Positions 8,490 to 17,309 of a DNA stretch of 60,048 nt are shown here, one piece after another. The translations under genes were made by a program, and so were the position numbers. The notes beneath the pieces are model-generated. The model was not told where the DNA came from, searched no databases, and worked only from the letters and a program-made list of their open reading frames with translations. The DNA is from CAYVBJ01 sp964415185. Lineage in GTDB: Bacteria; Bacteroidota; Rhodothermia; Balneolales; Balneolaceae. Location: assembly GCA_964415185.1 (NCBI GenBank), contig CAYPZI010000007.1:1-60048 (forward strand), written 5' to 3'. Position 1 is the first letter of the stretch, and every line of letters begins with the position of its first letter.

Positions 8490-8763
8490 GGTTTTTGCAA
8501 AGATTTAAAAGGTAAGATTTTTAGTAACTCAAAATCAACCAAAATTAAATACTTTGCACGATTTTTGAATCGGTTATAGGCGCTTTAAACAAAAATCTTC
8601 AATTGCAAACATTAACCCTGTGGTGACGATTTGTTAGTAAACGTATAGTGGTATGATTATTGTTTTATACAATTACCTTAAGTAAATCGTTCATCAATAG
8701 GAGTTGAACGTGCATGCGCGAAACCGTACATTTATCAATTTACATAAAATTTATTAATAGATT

Positions 8764-11700
8764 ATGTTAGATCAAATAACGACGATCCTTACCAAGTTAT
8801 TCGGGTCGAAAAGTGAAAGAGACATTAAGAAACTTTGGCCTGTAGTTGAAGAGATTAAAAGCTATGAGGATGAAATTGCCAAATTAAGCGATAGAGAATT
8901 AAAGGGTAAAACGGAGGCATACAAAGAGCGTATCAGGGAGGCCACGTCTGAAATTGACAGTGAAATAGCATCGATCAAAGAAAAAATAAATTCGGGGGAT
9001 GAGTCGATTACGCTTGAAGACCGCCGGGAATTTTCCGATACAATTGATCATCTTGAAGAGGAATGGCTCGAAACAGTTGAGGGTGTTCTTGAAGATATAT
9101 TGCCTGAAGCGTATGCCGTTTTAAAAGAGACATGCCGCCGTTTTGTCGGTAAAAAATGGAAAGTTGCCGGAAATGAGATTGAATGGGATATGGTTCCCTA
9201 TGATGTGCAGCTTGTGGGGGCAATTGCGATGCACAAAAGCAGCATCGCCGAAATGAAAACCGGTGAAGGTAAAACCCTTGCTGCTATCTTTCCTGCATAT
9301 CTTAATGCCTTGCCGGGACGGGGAGTTCATGTCGTTACGGTAAACAACTATCTTGCTAAAAGGGATGCCGAATGGAATGAGCCTATCTTCAATTTTCACG
9401 GGATGAATGTTGATTGTGTTGATCTCTATGAACCCAATTCAGAAAAAAGAAGAGAAGCATACAAGGCGGACATTGTTTATGGCACAAACAATGAGTTCGG
9501 ATTCGATTATCTGCGCGACAACATGGTGATTGGAGAAGAACAGCTTGTTCAGCGGCATTACCACTATGCCATTATTGATGAGGTTGACTCTATCCTGATT
9601 GATGAAGCCCGTACACCTCTGATCATCTCCGGTCCCGTACCCCAGGGATCTCAATCCCAAAAATACGAGGAGATGAAACCGAGGGTGGAAAGCCTGGTGA
9701 ATGCACAGAAGAAGCTGGTAGCCAGCCTTGTAAATGAAGCTGAGAAATTACTTGATGAAGGAAAGGAAGAGGAAGCCGGCCTGGCACTGTTTCGCGCACA
9801 AAGAGGATTCCCTAAAAACAGGAAATTCAGAAAAATGATGCAGGAACCCTCTTTGCAAAAACTGGTGCAGAGAACAGAAAATTTCTATTTGCAGGACAAC
9901 GCAAAGAATATGCCGATTGTGGATGAATACCTGTATTATGCAGTGGATATGAAGATGAAATCCATTGAAATGACTGAAAAAGGGCGTGATTTCATAACCA
10001 AGGGCGATGAAGATAAAGAGTTTTTTGTTATTCCCGATCTTGGAACCGAAACCTCGGAGATTGAAGAAGAAATAGAGGAACTGAAAAAGTCAAAAATCGA
10101 AGATGTTGAAAAGAATGACGATTTCAGTGAAGATTATAAAAAGAAAAAAATCGAGGAGATAGATACAGAGGTGCGCCGGGAGAGAGAACAGCGCTTTAAT
10201 GAATTGCACAGGTTATTTGCCGAACGAAGCGACCGGATACATACTGTAAACCAGCTTCTGAAAGCCTATACGCTATTCGAACGTGAGGACGAGTACATCG
10301 TTCAGGATGGAAAAGTCCAGATTGTTGATGAGCATACCGGCCGGGTTTTGTCCGGAAGACGCTATTCGGATGGACTTCATCAGGCAATTGAAGCGAAAGA
10401 AGAGGTGAAAGTTGAAGCAGCCACGCAGACATATGCCACCATTACGCTTCAAAACTATTTCAGGATGTATCACAAGCTTGCAGGTATGACGGGAACTGCA
10501 GCTACCGAAGAGGGTGAATTTAATGAGATTTACAACCTCGATGTGATGGTGATTCCGACTAACGAGCCGGTGATCAGAGACGACAAGGAAGATCTTATTT
10601 TCAGAACCAAACGAGAAAAATACAAAGCCGCCATCGAGCGCATCAGGGAATATCATGAAAAAGGCCAGCCGGTTCTTGTTGGTACCACAAGTGTTGAAGT
10701 ATCAGAGACGATTAGCAGGATGCTGAAAAGGGAAAAAATCCCGCATAATGTTTTAAATGCAAAGCAACACGCCCGTGAGAGTGACATTGTTGCAGAAGCC
10801 GGGCGTCCCGGAGCCGTTACCGTTGCAACCAATATGGCCGGCCGGGGTACCGATATCAAATTGACACCCGAAGTGAAAGAAAAGGGCGGGCTTGCAATCC
10901 TGGGAACAGAGCGGCATGAAAGCCGCCGGATTGACCTTCAATTGCGCGGACGTGCAGGCCGCCAGGGTGACCCGGGCGAATCACAGTTCTTTGTTTCACT
11001 TGAAGATGAACTGATGGCGCTCTTCGGCGGCTCAGACAGAATTGCCGGCATCATGGATAAGTTGAATTTTGAAGAAGGCGAGGTGATACAACATCCATGG
11101 GTGACCAAGTCGCTTGAAAGAGCTCAGAAAAAAGTTGAACAAAATAATTTCAGTATCCGGAAAAGGCAGCTCGAATATGATGATGTTCTGAATAACCAGA
11201 GAAAGGTTGTCTACTCGAGGAGAAAGCATGCACTGTCGGGAGATCAGCTGCAAAGTGATATTTTTGACATGCTGGAGGATTTGATTGAAAATGTGGTGTA
11301 TACCTATTATCCGGATGGAGAATATGAGCAGCTTCGGGATGATATACTGAGGCATCTGGCTGTTGAAATTGAGATCGACCGGGATAAATGGGCTGTACTG
11401 AATGAAGATGGGTTAATTGACCTTATTATTGAGAGAGCGTACGAAGTTTACCGGCAAAAAGAACGCCTTATTGCCGAGCCTTTGTACAGAGTGGTGAAAC
11501 AGATTGATGAAGCGGACTCTGAAAAAAAACCCGATAGGGTTTATATCATTTTCACGGATGGAATCAGAAGAATGAGAGTTGTGGTTGATGTTCAAAAAGC
11601 ATTGAAAAATGAAGGCCGGGAAGTGGCAAGGGCGCTCGAAAGATCAGCTATTCTCTCCACAATTGATGAGAAATGGATGGAACACCTGCGGGAACTTGAT

Positions 11701-12168
11701 TCGGTAAAAGAGGGTATTGGGTTGAGGTCATTCGGCCAGAAAGATCCGCTTCTCGAGTATAAGAGGGAAGCATTCGAAATGTTTAGATCGCTCATCGATG
11801 ATATCAACAGGGAGACAATATCTTTAATCTGGAAAGCAGTTCCTGAAATCCAGGCTGATGCAGGTAAATTGCAGCAGGCTCAGAAAGCAAAGTCTCGCTT
11901 TGACCTGAACAGTGCCAAAACACAACATGCCGATTCAACCAATATGGGCTTCAGGGGCAGCCCCGAAGCAATGGAAAAAGCCCGGCAGCAACAGGCCCAG
12001 GCTGCAAGTGGCAATTCAAAAAAACAGCCGGTGGTTGTTGCCGATGAACCCGGACGAAATGATTATGTTAAAGTTCAAAACATGTCGACAGGCGAAGTGA
12101 AAGAAATCAAGTGGAAATATGCAAAAAAAATGGTCGATGAAGAAGGATGGGTTGTTGTTGAAAAATAG
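8764..12168 (+). CDS. secA: preprotein translocase ATPase SecA
   Basis: Motor of the Sec export pathway; it couples ATP hydrolysis to threading of preproteins through SecYEG. At 1134 residues it is longer than the ~900-residue E. coli form. Seen: Walker A MKTGEGKTLA (about 164-173), the DEAD-like box DEVDSILIDEARTP (272 on), an expanded preprotein cross-linking region (about 290-540) with a charged, coiled-coil-like insert rich in E and K, NBD2 with TNMAGRGTDIKL and a GRAGRQGDPG arginine-finger segment, and the helical scaffold/wing domains. The expected C-terminal zinc motif (CxCx8C/H) is absent: after GRND the tail has no cysteine and ends in WKYAKKMVDEEGWVVVEK. The ATG is preceded by an AT-rich leader without Shine-Dalgarno. 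A ppgK-like gene follows after 23 bp. Confidence 0.97.
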   Translation: MLDQITTILTKLFGSKSERDIKKLWPVVEEIKSYEDEIAKLSDRELKGKTEAYKERIREATSEIDSEIASIKEKINSGDESITLEDRREFSDTIDHLEEEWLETVEGVLEDILPEAYAVLKETCRRFVGKKWKVAGNEIEWDMVPYDVQLVGAIAMHKSSIAEMKTGEGKTLAAIFPAYLNALPGRGVHVVTVNNYLAKRDAEWNEPIFNFHGMNVDCVDLYEPNSEKRREAYKADIVYGTNNEFGFDYLRDNMVIGEEQLVQRHYHYAIIDEVDSILIDEARTPLIISGPVPQGSQSQKYEEMKPRVESLVNAQKKLVASLVNEAEKLLDEGKEEEAGLALFRAQRGFPKNRKFRKMMQEPSLQKLVQRTENFYLQDNAKNMPIVDEYLYYAVDMKMKSIEMTEKGRDFITKGDEDKEFFVIPDLGTETSEIEEEIEELKKSKIEDVEKNDDFSEDYKKKKIEEIDTEVRREREQRFNELHRLFAERSDRIHTVNQLLKAYTLFEREDEYIVQDGKVQIVDEHTGRVLSGRRYSDGLHQAIEAKEEVKVEAATQTYATITLQNYFRMYHKLAGMTGTAATEEGEFNEIYNLDVMVIPTNEPVIRDDKEDLIFRTKREKYKAAIERIREYHEKGQPVLVGTTSVEVSETISRMLKREKIPHNVLNAKQHARESDIVAEAGRPGAVTVATNMAGRGTDIKLTPEVKEKGGLAILGTERHESRRIDLQLRGRAGRQGDPGESQFFVSLEDELMALFGGSDRIAGIMDKLNFEEGEVIQHPWVTKSLERAQKKVEQNNFSIRKRQLEYDDVLNNQRKVVYSRRKHALSGDQLQSDIFDMLEDLIENVVYTYYPDGEYEQLRDDILRHLAVEIEIDRDKWAVLNEDGLIDLIIERAYEVYRQKERLIAEPLYRVVKQIDEADSEKKPDRVYIIFTDGIRRMRVVVDVQKALKNEGREVARALERSAILSTIDEKWMEHLRELDSVKEGIGLRSFGQKDPLLEYKREAFEMFRSLIDDINRETISLIWKAVPEIQADAGKLQQAQKAKSRFDLNSAKTQHADSTNMGFRGSPEAMEKARQQQAQAASGNSKKQPVVVADEPGRNDYVKVQNMSTGEVKEIKWKYAKKMVDEEGWVVVEK

Positions 12169-12191
12169 TACAAATTAAACAGGTGTGATCA

Positions 12192-12947
12192 ATGGAAGTC
12201 CTCGGTATTGATATCGGGAGTTACGGGATTAAAGGCTGTATCGTTGATACCGAAGCTGGAAAAATAATTTCCAAGAGAAAAAAGACAGCCCCGCTCGAAG
12301 ATACCTCACCGCACAAAATATTATCACAGCTTCACGATTTTGTTGTAAAAAAATTCAAGTGGAAAGGCCGGGTGGGATGTGCTTTTCCTGCGCCTGTTAT
12401 CAAGGGTATTGTCGTGTCTACACGTCGAATCAACGATTCCTGGGTAGATGCGGATGCTCAGCATCTCTTTTCCGAAATTACCGAAAATCCATGTACTGTT
12501 ATAAACGATACGGACGCCAGTGGGATAGCGGAAATGGAATTTGGAGCAGGAAATGGGCAAAAGGGTACGGTCATTATGCTAACGGTGGGAACAGGTATTG
12601 GATCATCGATTTTTATAGATGGCAAATTGATGCCGAATACAGAGATCGGATTGATCGAAATAAGAGGCATTACTGCGGAAGAAAGAGCATCGAACCGGTC
12701 GAGGAAGGAAGAAGGGTTACGAAAAAAAACCTGGGCGAAGCGAATGAATTTCGTACTCGAAGCCTATGAAAATATATTCCACCCTAATCTTTTCATAATA
12801 GGCGGACAGATGAGCCGTAAATCGGATAAAACTTTTCCATATATCAAAATCAAAACCCCTTTCAAAGCCGCAGCTTTTGAAAATGAGGCCAGCATAGTCG
12901 GAGCCGCAATTTGTGCTGCAAATAACCACTTTGAAGGATTTGAATAG
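12192..12947 (+). CDS. ROK-family sugar kinase, polyphosphate-glucokinase-like
   Basis: 251 residues. Matches the polyphosphate/ATP glucokinase (PpgK) branch of the ROK family, which phosphorylates glucose with polyphosphate or ATP. Seen: phosphate-binding loop LGIDIGSYGIKGCIVD (4-19), catalytic-base motif INDTDASGIAEMEFGAG (104-120, D106), second phosphate loop IMLTVGTGIGSSIF (128-141) and a C-terminal GGQMSRKSDKTFP helix. One important deviation: the sugar-contacting EXGH motif reads EIGLIE (151-156), with Leu154 where the His is expected, which may change sugar preference or activity. It follows secA after 23 bp on the same strand and may be co-transcribed. Confidence 0.82.
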   Translation: MEVLGIDIGSYGIKGCIVDTEAGKIISKRKKTAPLEDTSPHKILSQLHDFVVKKFKWKGRVGCAFPAPVIKGIVVSTRRINDSWVDADAQHLFSEITENPCTVINDTDASGIAEMEFGAGNGQKGTVIMLTVGTGIGSSIFIDGKLMPNTEIGLIEIRGITAEERASNRSRKEEGLRKKTWAKRMNFVLEAYENIFHPNLFIIGGQMSRKSDKTFPYIKIKTPFKAAAFENEASIVGAAICAANNHFEGFE

Positions 12948-13268
12948 AAACGGAGTACTCTGACCCTGTAGCGGATCCCCCTGTTTCCAGATTGAATTGA
13001 AGAAAACTATAGATGGACACCAGCTTTGAATAAGAAGATTCCTCCATTCACCCGACAGAAGAAAACCTTGCCCATGTACAATTATTGACTGCCGGGTTCA
13101 GTCGGTACCACGTCCGTCTCCTGACCGAAGTCCCGGGCTTGATAATAACCACGGTTATTAAATTAAAACGGGACGAAGTGAAAGGATCTCCTTAATTATG
13201 GCATTAATCCATCCAAAGCAAAGCTAATCCAGGGATTGACAATTGACAACTGCCTACTGCCTATCGGC
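12948..13268. repeat. 321-bp convergent spacer filled by a composite repeat, copy 2
   Basis: No gene. It carries CACCAGCTTTGAATAAGAAG followed by ATTCCTCCATTC (about 13017-13050), then GTCGGTACCACGTCCGTCTC followed by CTGACCG (13101-13127). The same two modules, in the same order, occur at 1150-1245 and 16757-17023. AAAGGATCTCC with TTAATTATGGCATT (13182-13206) echoes 1110-1135, but here it comes after the modules instead of before. The last bases (ACTGCCTACTGCC) are a short direct repeat also met near 54990. Confidence 0.55.
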
Positions 13269-13781
13269 CTACCTTCCAAAATCATCCTGCACCCTGACAA
13301 TATCCTCTTCATCTGATGGGTCGGACGCGTCGGTGTGCTTCCAGATTTCTGCTACAACTCCCCAACCCTCCAAACCAACCAGGCGGTGCCTCTCTCCTTG
13401 TTCAAGCTCAACGATATCACCCGGTTTTAATATTTGAAGATCTCTTTCAGCGTCAGTATTGCTTTTAATAACTCCGGCAGAACCGTCAATTAGTTTCCAT
13501 ATTTCAGAACGGCGGTGATGATATTGCCAGGAGAGCCTTTTCCCAGGCTCTACAACCAGGATCTTCGGGCTGAGTTTCGTAAAACCTTTAAATTCGAAAC
13601 TGTCAAGTTCATTGAAAAAATGCCCTATAAATTCAATTGCCTGTGATTCACTGATCAAAAAAAATCCACCCCATGGCCGCTCAAAATCACTTCCTGTAAT
13701 TTTGAAATCCATCTTTTTGATGGCATTCGAGATGGTTGTCCTTACCTGTTTCTTCGTTAAGCCGTTCTTCAAATTAAACAT
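13269..13781 (-). CDS. cupin-domain phosphomannose-isomerase-like protein
   Basis: 170 residues. After ~60 residues without assignment (containing ERPWGGFFLI) comes a single cupin domain like the C-terminal isomerase half of type II mannose-6-phosphate isomerase/ManC proteins. Seen: VEPGKRLSWQYHHRRSEIW (cupin motif 1 with tandem His), LKPGDIVELEQGERHRL (motif 2) and the family ending AEIWKHT..DEEDIVRVQDDFGR. Family members interconvert mannose-6-P and fructose-6-P or act as sugar-nucleotide enzyme partners; isomerase activity of this stand-alone form is inferred. It is divergent from the CPA2 antiporter. Confidence 0.75.
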   Translation of the reverse strand: MFNLKNGLTKKQVRTTISNAIKKMDFKITGSDFERPWGGFFLISESQAIEFIGHFFNELDSFEFKGFTKLSPKILVVEPGKRLSWQYHHRRSEIWKLIDGSAGVIKSNTDAERDLQILKPGDIVELEQGERHRLVGLEGWGVVAEIWKHTDASDPSDEEDIVRVQDDFGR

Positions 13782-13924
13782 TATGATTTTTTTTTGTACT
13801 CATAGTTTTTTTCAAAATATACAAACTAAAGGGTAAAATTGATCCCGTAATTTATCCTATTGATTAAAAGGCCAAATCTGTATTTTTAGCTTTTCTTAAC
13901 AGTAAAAGAAATACCGCTTTTTAA

Positions 13925-15481
13925 ATGGATATAATCTGGATCAGTTTTGCTTTTTTGCTGGGCTTTTTGGTTTCAAGAGTCAAACTGCCTCCGCTTGTCG
14001 GTTATCTTATTGCCGGCTTGATTCTTTCTGTTTTTGGCTATAAAGCAGGGGAGATGCTGCATGAAATTGCCCATTTTGGTGTTTTGTTTCTGCTGTTTAC
14101 GGTAGGCCTGCATATCAGGGTCAAGAATATAGTCCGCTCTGATGTGGTTGGTGTGGGGCTTTCACATCTGGTTATTTCTGTAGTACTATTTTACCCCGTT
14201 TGCCTATGGTTTGGTTATGAGACAAACGCCGCTTTGATTATTGCTCTTGTTCTCGGTTTTTCGAGTACGGTTTTGGCTGCCAAAAATCTTGAAAACAGAA
14301 ATGAGCTGGGAGCACTGTATGGACGAATTGCCATTGGCATTTTAATCATCCAGGATCTGGTTGCTATCGCCATTATAGCCCTTACCGGGGGTGGAGCCCC
14401 GGACTACTGGACTTTCCTGGTACTGCTGATTCCTGTAATCCGTCCCCTTTTGAAAAAATTGTTGCAATTGATTCATGAAGAAGAGTTACTTCTTTTGATG
14501 GCACTGGCACTGGCAATCGGCGGCGCAAGTTTATTTGAGGTACTCAATTTATCGGGAGAGCTTGGAGCTTTGGTTTTTGGAATGCTTCTCGCATCGGATG
14601 AAAAAGCCGATATGCTGGGAAAAAAGCTTTGGGGCATTAAAGAGGCATTTTTGATCGGCTTTTTTCTTGAAGTCGGGCTGACAGGATTTCCTGAACCGGA
14701 TGCTTATATATTTCTCATATTCCTCATTTTTATGCTGCCCCTGAAATCACTGTTGTTTTATCTGCTTTTCATGCTTTTCAGACTGAGGGCAAGAACTTCA
14801 TATTTATCGACAATTTCACTCTCCGCATATAGTGAATTTACACTTATTGCAGGGGCTGTGGCTGAAGCGAACGGTTATCTGCCGGAAAGCACAATTGTTC
14901 TTTTTGGACTGCTGACTGCAATTTCATTTGCAATTAATGCACCCTTTTTTATCAAGGAAGAATCGCTTTGGAAAAAGCTTGAACCTTACCTTATCCGACT
15001 TGAAAGAGATGTTAAACACAGGGATAAAGATTCAATCTCGCTTGGTTCGGCAGAGTACCTGATCATTGGTATGGGAAATGCGGGACAGTCGGCTTACGAT
15101 TCACTTAAAGCGGTTGACGCAAAGGTTGTTGGAATGGATATTGACCCTGATCGTATTGAGAGGAATTTAAAAAAGGGAAGGCGCGTTGTTTATGGTGATA
15201 TACAGGATACGGAATTATGGGCAAATTCAGATATCAGTAACCTTAAGGCTGTGATGATTGCCATGGGTAACCTTCAGGCCAAGTTGAATGCAATCAAGAT
15301 GTTTAGGAATATAGGCTTTACCGGATCCATAAACGTTATTACCATGCGGGAAGATGAGGCTATTGCTATGGATGAGGCCGGGGCAAACCCCGTCTCCATA
15401 CCAATCAAAGAAGCAGGACAGAGGCTGGCCGATATGAGCTTAAGTAAAACCGGGCAATTGGAAACAAAAGCGCACGACTGA
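13925..15481 (+). CDS. CPA2-family cation:proton antiporter with RCK/TrkA-N domain
   Basis: 518-residue inner-membrane transporter of the Kef/YbaL type. Residues 1-345 form about 12 hydrophobic helices, starting with SFAFLLGFLVSRVKLPPLVGYLIAG, a family signature. Residues ~375-505 form a Rossmann RCK_N domain (YLIIGMGNAGQSAYDSL, then VGMDIDPDRIE and VVYGDIQD) that binds NAD(H) or nucleotides and gates transport. The dinucleotide motif reads GMGNAG, acceptable for GxGxxG. Likely role: potassium or sodium efflux coupled to protons, in pH or osmotic control; ion specificity cannot be read from sequence. hemE follows after 59 bp on the same strand. Confidence 0.88.
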   Translation: MDIIWISFAFLLGFLVSRVKLPPLVGYLIAGLILSVFGYKAGEMLHEIAHFGVLFLLFTVGLHIRVKNIVRSDVVGVGLSHLVISVVLFYPVCLWFGYETNAALIIALVLGFSSTVLAAKNLENRNELGALYGRIAIGILIIQDLVAIAIIALTGGGAPDYWTFLVLLIPVIRPLLKKLLQLIHEEELLLLMALALAIGGASLFEVLNLSGELGALVFGMLLASDEKADMLGKKLWGIKEAFLIGFFLEVGLTGFPEPDAYIFLIFLIFMLPLKSLLFYLLFMLFRLRARTSYLSTISLSAYSEFTLIAGAVAEANGYLPESTIVLFGLLTAISFAINAPFFIKEESLWKKLEPYLIRLERDVKHRDKDSISLGSAEYLIIGMGNAGQSAYDSLKAVDAKVVGMDIDPDRIERNLKKGRRVVYGDIQDTELWANSDISNLKAVMIAMGNLQAKLNAIKMFRNIGFTGSINVITMREDEAIAMDEAGANPVSIPIKEAGQRLADMSLSKTGQLETKAHD

Positions 15482-15540
15482 TGTCAATTTTGCAGAATTA
15501 ATATTAATCAATGCATCTATTGAATTAACTATTTTATTTA

Positions 15541-16587
15541 ATGAGTAAATTAATGCCTGATCTCAAAAATGATCTTTTCTTACGAGCACTAAAAGGTGAA
15601 AAAGTTGAGCGTCCTCCTGTCTGGATGATGAGACAGGCCGGAAGGTATTTGCCTCAGTACATGAAGCTCAGGGAAAAATATTCGTTTTTCGAGCGGATAC
15701 GCACACCGGAACTGGCGTGTGAAATTACACTGCAGCCAGTTGATGAACTGGAGCCTGATGCCGCAATAATATTTTCGGATATACTGACGGTGCCTGAAGC
15801 GTTGGGCATAGATGTGCAAATGATTCCGGGAAAAGGCCCGGTGATGGGTAATCCCATTCAATCGGAAACAGATGCATTCTCAATTCTGGCTGAGGATATT
15901 CCCGGCAAACTGCAATACGTGATGGATGCAATTAAGCTGACCCGCAGCGAATTGAACGGCCGGGTGCCCCTTATCGGTTTTGCAGGTGCACCCTGGACCC
16001 TTTTCTGTTACATGGTTCAGGGCGAAGGCTCTAAGAATTTTGAAAAGGCCAAGGCGTTTCTTTACCAAAACCCGGATGCTTCAAGGCATTTACTAAAAGA
16101 GCTGACAAGGGCCACAATCGAATACCTGCAGGCACAGGTAAAAGCCGGTGCTCAGGCAGTTCAGGTTTTTGATTCCTGGGCGGGCCTTCTAAGCCCTGAA
16201 GATTTTAACGAATGGGCAATGCCCTCTATATCCGAGATTTGCGGATCTGTTAAAGAAGTTCCGGTTATTCTGTTTGCCAAGGGAGCATGGTACGCACTCG
16301 AGAGACTCGCTCAGCGAAATGTTGCCGATGCACTCGGGCTCGACTGGACCATCACACCTGAATATGCAAGAGAAGCCACAAGAGATTCAGTGGTTTTACA
16401 GGGTAACTTTGATCCTTCAGGATTATATGCCCCTCCCGCCGAAATTGAAAAGCGGGTCAATAGAATGATAGACCGGTTTGGAGTTGAAAAATATATCGTA
16501 AACCTTGGACACGGAATCTTGCCCGACATCCCCGTTGAACACGCTCGGGCATTTATCAAGGCGGTGAAAAATTATAGAAGTAGGTAA
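15541..16587 (+). CDS. hemE: uroporphyrinogen decarboxylase
   Basis: Cofactor-free enzyme converting uroporphyrinogen III to coproporphyrinogen III in heme synthesis. The 348-residue length is normal. Seen: signature PPVWMMRQAGRYLPQYM with the substrate-binding Arg residues, FSDILTVPEALG with the essential Asp, GFAGAPWTLFCYMVQG, and the C-terminal NLGHGILPDIPVEH. The ATG at 15541 is used; a second Met five residues in (MPDLKND) is an alternative. It follows the antiporter closely but is functionally unrelated. No other heme gene is in the window. Confidence 0.96.
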   Translation: MSKLMPDLKNDLFLRALKGEKVERPPVWMMRQAGRYLPQYMKLREKYSFFERIRTPELACEITLQPVDELEPDAAIIFSDILTVPEALGIDVQMIPGKGPVMGNPIQSETDAFSILAEDIPGKLQYVMDAIKLTRSELNGRVPLIGFAGAPWTLFCYMVQGEGSKNFEKAKAFLYQNPDASRHLLKELTRATIEYLQAQVKAGAQAVQVFDSWAGLLSPEDFNEWAMPSISEICGSVKEVPVILFAKGAWYALERLAQRNVADALGLDWTITPEYAREATRDSVVLQGNFDPSGLYAPPAEIEKRVNRMIDRFGVEKYIVNLGHGILPDIPVEHARAFIKAVKNYRSR

Positions 16588-16644
16588 CGGAGAATTAGAA
16601 TCGCAGATTAACCTGATTACGCGGGTTACACGGATTTTTTATAG

Positions 16645-16690
16645 CAAGACCGCCGGGCGTGCGAGCGGAGTGAGCTCCCCGTCGCGTCGG
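16645..16690 (+). repeat. AAGACCGCCGGGCGTGCG element, copy 1
   Basis: AAGACCGCCGGGCGTGCGAG continues as CGGAGTGAGCTCCCCGTCGC. Two more copies sit at 24422-24466 (+) and 30151-30190 (-). All three are flanked by GAATCRCGGATT-type blocks, so the full unit is composite. Confidence 0.7.
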
Positions 16691-17180
16691 GGGTCGTGCC
16701 TCACGTTTTGAATCGCGGATTTAGCTGATTGCACGGTTTACGCGGATTTTTGATGGGCACCAGTTGTGAACCATGAGGTCCCTCCATTCTGTCCCGGTTT
16801 AAATATATTCCCAATATCCGCAAGTCATCGGATGACTTGTTGATTTCTAAGTACTTAAATAAATCTTTACCTGCGAGTCCCGAATGCTTTCGGGATGACT
16901 TATTTAATTTAAAATCAATCCTTTATAATTACTCTTGCGGATTTTAGGTATATTGCCCCTTTCTAAAACAGAAGCTGGTACGCCGGTCAGAACCGCGTAC
17001 GTCTCCTGACTGATGGCAGGTGCCTTTTTTAGAAGTGGGCGGTGTAACCAACACCGCGATTTTCTTTTCTCGCAGATTTACGCTGAGTCATTCGCCGAGT
17101 TTCGCAGAAGTAGGATCTCAATCGGAAGAACGGTGATCATCCTTCGTTAACCTTAGCCTACTTTGGGTTTTATGGTAAAG

Positions 17181-17284
17181 AAGTCATCGGATGAGTTTTT
17201 TCGAAAAAGCATGCATTTTTGTATGCTTGTGAAGATTCAGGGTTGACTCATCCGTCAAATGCCGGACACGGTCCGATGACTTGA
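17181..17284. repeat. nested inverted repeat, about 100 bp
   Basis: AAGTCATCGG (17181-17190) pairs with CCGATGACTT (17273-17282). Inside it, CGGATGAGT pairs with ACTCATCCG (17243-17251), and inside that AAGCAT pairs with ATGCTT. The outer sequence is also the half-site of the 19-bp palindrome CAAGTCATCGGATGACTTG at 16821-16839. It could fold as a long hairpin in the 3' region of either converging gene. Confidence 0.5.
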
Positions 17285-17309
17285 CCGACACTTAATCGCT
17301 GACACGATG

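Larger units (their letters stand above)
16588..17309. repeat. 722-bp convergent spacer of nested repeats
   Basis: No gene. In order: a GAATCGCAGATT..CACGGATTTT block (16600-16640), the AAGACCGCCGGGCGTGCGAG block (16645-16690), a second GAATCGCGGATT..CGCGGATTTTT block (16709-16752), the CACCAGTTGTGAACC module (16757-16795), a perfect 19-bp palindrome (16821-16839), a TCCCGAATGCTTTCGGGA hairpin (16885-16902), the CAGAACCGCGTACGTCTCCT module (16988-17023), an inverted GGCGGTG/CACCGC pair, a degraded CGCAGATTTACGCTGA block (17073 on) and a nested inverted repeat (17181-17284). The copy of the two-module repeat is split by ~190 bp of other repeats, as if invaded. Confidence 0.6.

Noticed and set aside
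8764..12168. Frameshift near the end of secA removing the zinc motif
   Set aside because: No CPCGSG-like coding was found in the other frames near 12040-12190, and the present tail reads as normal coding sequence to its stop.
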